In this document: piece after piece, positions 60,849 through 64,000 of the stretch | How positions within the stretch are numbered: position 1 is the stretch's first letter | Layout of the letters: every line of letters begins with the position of its first letter | Assembly: GCF_021026345.1 (NCBI RefSeq) | Contig: NZ_JAJNCZ010000003.1 | Span: 1-64,000 of the forward strand | Source: Rhizobium sp. GN54 | GTDB lineage: Bacteria > Pseudomonadota > Alphaproteobacteria > Rhizobiales > Rhizobiaceae | DNA length: 64,000 nucleotides | Direction: 5' to 3' | Position numbers and translations under genes: made by a program | The notes under the pieces: model-generated | Database searches by the model: none | Seen by the model: only the letters and a program-made list of their open reading frames with translations | What the model was told of the DNA's origin: nothing

Positions 60849-61745
60849 ATGACGAAACTCCAGTCTCACCGCCGCCCGCCGCGCATCGGCGACGCTCCGG
60901 TCTTCCGCCGGACGCTGTTGGCCGTCGTCCTGTTCTTCGTCGCCGTCATCATCGTGGCCCCGCTCGCGGTGATCGGCGTCCACGCCGTCTCCAAGGGCCT
61001 GCCCTACTTTGCCGCGGCGATCGCCGAGCCCGATACCCGCCACGCGATCATGCTGACCGTGCTGACGGCGCTGATCGCCGTGCCGATCAACACCGCCTTC
61101 GGCATCGCCGCCGCCTGGGCGATCACCAAGCACGATTTCCCCGGCCGACGGCTGCTGCTGATCCTCATCGAGATCCCCTTCTCCGTGTCCCCGATCGTCG
61201 CCGGCGTGTCCTATCTCTTCGTCTACGGCCTGCAGGGCCTGTTCGGCCCGGCGCTGGAGGCGGCCGACCTGAAGATCATGTTCGCCCTGCCGGGCATCGT
61301 GCTGGCCAGCATGTTCGTCACCGCCCCCTTCGTCGCGCGCGAACTGATCCCGCTGATGCAGGCGCAGGGACGCGACCTCGAGGAGGCGGCGACATCGCTC
61401 GGCGCCAGCGGCTGGCGCACCTTCCTGACGGTGACGCTGCCCAACATCAAATGGGCGCTGCTCTACGGCGTGGTGCTCTGCAATTCGCGCGTGATGGGCG
61501 AATTCGGGGCCGTCTCGGTCGTCTCGGGCAACATCCGCGGCCAGACCAACACGCTGCCGCTTCACATCGAACTTCTCTATCACGACTATGATGCCGTCGG
61601 CGCCTTCGCCGCCGCTTCCATCCTGGCCACGCTCGCGATCATCACCCTGGTCGTCAAGGTGGTGCTGGAGCGGCAGGGCGCGGGCCGGCGCAACCGCCCG
61701 GCCTCGCTTGCCGGCAACGATAGCCTTTCGGAGGTCAAGCCTTGA
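60849..61745 (+). CDS. cysW: Sulfate ABC transporter permease CysW
   Basis: This 298-residue permease is the partner of CysT. It has six helices and the EAA-like loop [30 protein letters not shown], and the CysW signature [25 protein letters not shown]. The stop TGA at 61743-61745 overlaps the TTG start of cysA, so translation of the ATPase is coupled to that of the permease. Confidence 0.95.
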   Translation: MTKLQSHRRPPRIGDAPVFRRTLLAVVLFFVAVIIVAPLAVIGVHAVSKGLPYFAAAIAEPDTRHAIMLTVLTALIAVPINTAFGIAAAWAITKHDFPGRRLLLILIEIPFSVSPIVAGVSYLFVYGLQGLFGPALEAADLKIMFALPGIVLASMFVTAPFVARELIPLMQAQGRDLEEAATSLGASGWRTFLTVTLPNIKWALLYGVVLCNSRVMGEFGAVSVVSGNIRGQTNTLPLHIELLYHDYDAVGAFAAASILATLAIITLVVKVVLERQGAGRRNRPASLAGNDSLSEVKP

Positions 61746-62770
61746 AAATCAGCCTCGACAACGTGGTCAAGACCTTCGACACGTTCCGTGCCGTGCACGG
61801 CGTCTCGCTGGAGATCGAAAGCGGCGAACTCGTCGCCCTGCTCGGCCCTTCCGGATCGGGCAAGACGACGATCCTGCGCATGGTCGCCGGCCTCGAATAT
61901 GCCGATGGCGGCCAGATCTATTTCGGCGACGAGGACGCCACCGACATCCCGGTGCGCGACCGCGGCGTCGGCTTCGTCTTCCAGCACTATGCGCTCTTTC
62001 CCCACATGACCGTGGCCGAGAACATCGCCTTCGGCATGAAGGTCTCGAAGGTCAAGCGGTCCGGCGAGGCCATCCGCGAGCGCGTCCGGGAACTGCTCGA
62101 CCTGGTGCAGCTCTCCGGCCTCGGCGAGCGCTTCCCCGGCCAGATCTCCGGCGGCCAGCGCCAGCGCGTGGCGCTCGCCCGCGCGCTCGCAGTCGATCCG
62201 CGCGTGCTTCTTCTCGACGAGCCCTTCGGCGCGCTCGACGCCAATGTCCGCCGCGACCTGCGCCGCTGGCTGCGCAAGATCCACGACGATCTCGGCATCA
62301 CCACGCTGTTCGTTACCCACGACCAGGAAGAGGCGCTCGACCTCGCCGACCGCGTCGTCATCCTCGACAAGGGCCGGATCGTGCAGCAGGGCACGCCGGA
62401 GGACGTCTGCCGCAGCCCGCACGATGCCTTCGTCATGCGCTTCCTAGGCGATGCCAATGCGCTGCCGGCGACCGTGCGCAACGGCAAAGCCTATGTGCAG
62501 GACGTGGAATTCGACGCAGCCGGCCTTGCGGACGGCTCAGCCGAGGTGCTGTTCCGCCCCGCCGACGTCGCCTGGCGGGAGGACGGCCAGGGCGTTCCCG
62601 CCCAGATCGTGCGCGTGCTCGACAGGCCGGATTCGCGCCGCGTGCTGGCCAAGACCACCGGCGGCCAGTCGATCGAATTCGACACAGCGCCGGAATTCCC
62701 GCATCGCAAGGGCGAGGCCGGCTTCATCGACATCCGCAGGCCGCGGGTCTATGCGAGCGGCCGGAGCTGA
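61742..62770 (+). CDS. cysA: Sulfate/thiosulfate import ATP-binding protein CysA
   Basis: This 342-residue ATPase energises sulfate import. It has Walker [11 protein letters not shown], signature [16 protein letters not shown], Walker [26 protein letters not shown] and the H-loop FVTHDQEEA, followed by a TOBE domain. The start codon is the uncommon TTG, overlapping the cysW stop (TTGA), and gives the normal [22 protein letters not shown]-terminus split. It ends 3 bp before the convergent tlpA-like gene, leaving no room for a separate terminator. Confidence 0.96.
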   Translation: MKISLDNVVKTFDTFRAVHGVSLEIESGELVALLGPSGSGKTTILRMVAGLEYADGGQIYFGDEDATDIPVRDRGVGFVFQHYALFPHMTVAENIAFGMKVSKVKRSGEAIRERVRELLDLVQLSGLGERFPGQISGGQRQRVALARALAVDPRVLLLDEPFGALDANVRRDLRRWLRKIHDDLGITTLFVTHDQEEALDLADRVVILDKGRIVQQGTPEDVCRSPHDAFVMRFLGDANALPATVRNGKAYVQDVEFDAAGLADGSAEVLFRPADVAWREDGQGVPAQIVRVLDRPDSRRVLAKTTGGQSIEFDTAPEFPHRKGEAGFIDIRRPRVYASGRS

Positions 62771-62773
62771 GCG

Positions 62774-63451
62774 TCAGGAGCCCGGCGTGGCCGGCACGGC
62801 TGCCCGGATCAGCGCCTTGGCGTCCTCGCTGTCCCAGGCGGCCGGGCCGTTCATCGCGGCGACGAGGCAGCCCTTGTCGTCCATCAGCAGCGTCACCGGC
62901 AGGCCGAAGGCGAGCCCTTCCTTCTTCAGCGCATTGAAGACGCCCATGGAACTGTCGCGGTAGTAGCCGAGATCATGCACACCGGTCTCGTCGAGGAAAG
63001 CCTTCGGCTTTTCGTCGGTGCCCGTGTCGATGTTGATCGCCACGACCTCGAAGCGGTCACTGCCGAGCTCCTTCTGCAGCGCGTTCAGCGCCGGCATCTC
63101 CTCGCGGCAGGGCACGCACCAGGTCGCCCACAGGTTGACGAGCAGCGTCTTGCCGGCGAAATCGGCGATCGCGCGCGGCTGTCCGTCCGGACCGTTGAAG
63201 GCAAGCTGCGGCAAGGGCCGGGGATCATCGGCTGCCATCATCGCAGCCACCTGTCCGGTGAAGAACGGCGCCAGCGTCGCCGCCTTGTCGCCCGCCATGG
63301 GGCATTGACCGCCGCCGGCCACCGTGGCGCCGCCATTGCCAGACCGGCTCTCCATCACGTATACCGCTGCCGCACCGGCAAGGATGCCGGCAAGCGCGGC
63401 CAGCGCGATCAGCTTGACGGCCGGGCGGCCCGGCTTCTTCTCGACTGTCAT
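62774..63451 (-). CDS. tlpA: TlpA-like thiol:disulfide oxidoreductase
   Basis: This 225-residue membrane-anchored thioredoxin has an N-terminal helix (about residues 12-33) and a periplasmic TlpA/AhpC-type domain with the active site [12 protein letters not shown] (CVPC). TlpA reduces copper-site cysteines during cytochrome oxidase assembly in rhizobia. Additional cysteines (GGGQCPMAG and DDKGCLVA) are typical of TlpA. The ATG at 63451 follows GGAGAG; the frame from 63589 runs into argH and is rejected. It is divergent from argH with only 25 bp between starts. Confidence 0.92.
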   Translation of the reverse strand: MTVEKKPGRPAVKLIALAALAGILAGAAAVYVMESRSGNGGATVAGGGQCPMAGDKAATLAPFFTGQVAAMMAADDPRPLPQLAFNGPDGQPRAIADFAGKTLLVNLWATWCVPCREEMPALNALQKELGSDRFEVVAINIDTGTDEKPKAFLDETGVHDLGYYRDSSMGVFNALKKEGLAFGLPVTLLMDDKGCLVAAMNGPAAWDSEDAKALIRAAVPATPGS

Positions 63452-63476
63452 TTCACTCTCCAGGATAGGCAACCCC

Positions 63477-64000
63477 ATGGCTGACGCAAAATCTGAGACC
63501 CAGTCCTCGAACCAGATGTGGGGTGGCCGCTTCGCATCCGGCCCGGATGCGATCATGGAGGAGATAAATGCCTCGATCGACTTCGACAAGAAGCTCTATG
63601 CACAAGACATCCGCGGCTCGATGGCGCATGCGACCATGCTGGCCCATCAGGGCATCATTTCGGCGGAGGACAAGAACCAGATCGTTGCCGGCCTGGAGAC
63701 GATCCTGAAGGAGATCGAGGACGGCACCTTCGCGTTCTCCCGCAAGCTCGAAGACATCCACATGAACGTCGAGGCCCGGCTCGCCGCTCTCGTCGGCCCG
63801 GCGGCCGGCCGCCTGCACACGGCGCGCTCGCGCAACGACCAGGTGGCGCTCGATTTCCGCCTCTGGGTCAAGGAGGAACTGCAGAAGACGGAAAGGATGC
63901 TCTCGGCCCTGATCGCGGCCTTCCTCGATCGCGCCGAGGAGCACGCCGACACCGTCATGCCCGGCTTCACCCACCTGCAGACCGCCCAGCCGGTGACCTT
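63477..64000 (+). CDS. argH: Argininosuccinate lyase (5' part, cut by window end)
   Basis: ArgH splits argininosuccinate into arginine and fumarate, the last step of arginine synthesis. The visible 174 codons start [20 protein letters not shown] and include [20 protein letters not shown], the signature [16 protein letters not shown] and [13 protein letters not shown], all intact. The remaining two-thirds lies beyond the window. The ribosome site AGGATAGG sits within the 25-bp gap shared with the divergent tlpA gene. The identity is secure. Confidence 0.95.
   Translation, partial: MADAKSETQSSNQMWGGRFASGPDAIMEEINASIDFDKKLYAQDIRGSMAHATMLAHQGIISAEDKNQIVAGLETILKEIEDGTFAFSRKLEDIHMNVEARLAALVGPAAGRLHTARSRNDQVALDFRLWVKEELQKTERMLSALIAAFLDRAEEHADTVMPGFTHLQTAQPVT

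Overview
The window looks like the chromosome of an alphaproteobacterium of the Hyphomicrobiales, most probably Rhizobiaceae. It is GC-rich and densely coding. It carries the lysC-ptsP-prfA-prmC-DUF4167 and secA/prsA-argJ gene orders familiar from rhizobia, a divergent dctA/dctBD C4-dicarboxylate locus with a textbook sigma-54 promoter, and one palindromic intergenic repeat that resembles the rhizobial RIME family. These statements rest on reading motifs and gene order, because no database search was possible.

Layout. 0.4-13 kb is housekeeping: an M23 cell-wall peptidase, clpB, a PACE efflux protein, DUF4167, prmC, prfA, ptsP and lysC. 12.8-19.4 kb holds a LysR gene divergent from a small DUF1127-like gene, an NTF2-like protein, ubiG, a minus-strand operon comF-grxC-nitrilase-DUF1178-DUF3291, and a SAM methyltransferase. 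19.4-29.4 kb holds a 55-residue Flp pilin with a membrane partner, the coupled operon argJ-GNAT-mutT, a parvulin isomerase, secA, and a flippase/GNAT pair. 29.4-32.8 kb holds an acyl-CoA synthetase, a BON protein and a class III nucleotide cyclase.

32.8-40.6 kb is the most metabolically suggestive accessory block: a guanidino-modifying (deiminase-like) enzyme, an M20 amidohydrolase, a LysR regulator and a complete polyamine-type ABC importer (ATPase, Tat-exported binding protein, two permeases). Together they suggest import and breakdown of a guanidino or amide compound. 40.6-45.4 kb is dctD-dctB and divergent dctA, with two activator palindromes, a possible IHF site and a perfect -24/-12 promoter. 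45.9-48.3 kb encodes a secreted RTX protein with three near-identical 333-bp repeats.

48.5-55.9 kb mixes tRNA-Leu(CAA), a DedA-like protein, a DsbB-like protein, an HNH nuclease, an AlkA-like glycosylase, gluQRS, a YihY/BrkB protein, an SDR, a small two-helix membrane protein, a cobalamin adenosyltransferase and a rhomboid protease. 56-58.8 kb is etfB-etfA and a 3-hydroxyacyl-CoA dehydrogenase, preceded by a perfect 22-bp palindrome that looks like a fatty-acid or branched-chain amino acid regulator site. 59-62.8 kb is a sulfate ABC importer operon. The window closes with a TlpA-like thioredoxin divergent from the truncated 5' part of argH.

No CRISPR array, insertion sequence, prophage, rRNA gene or defence island was seen.
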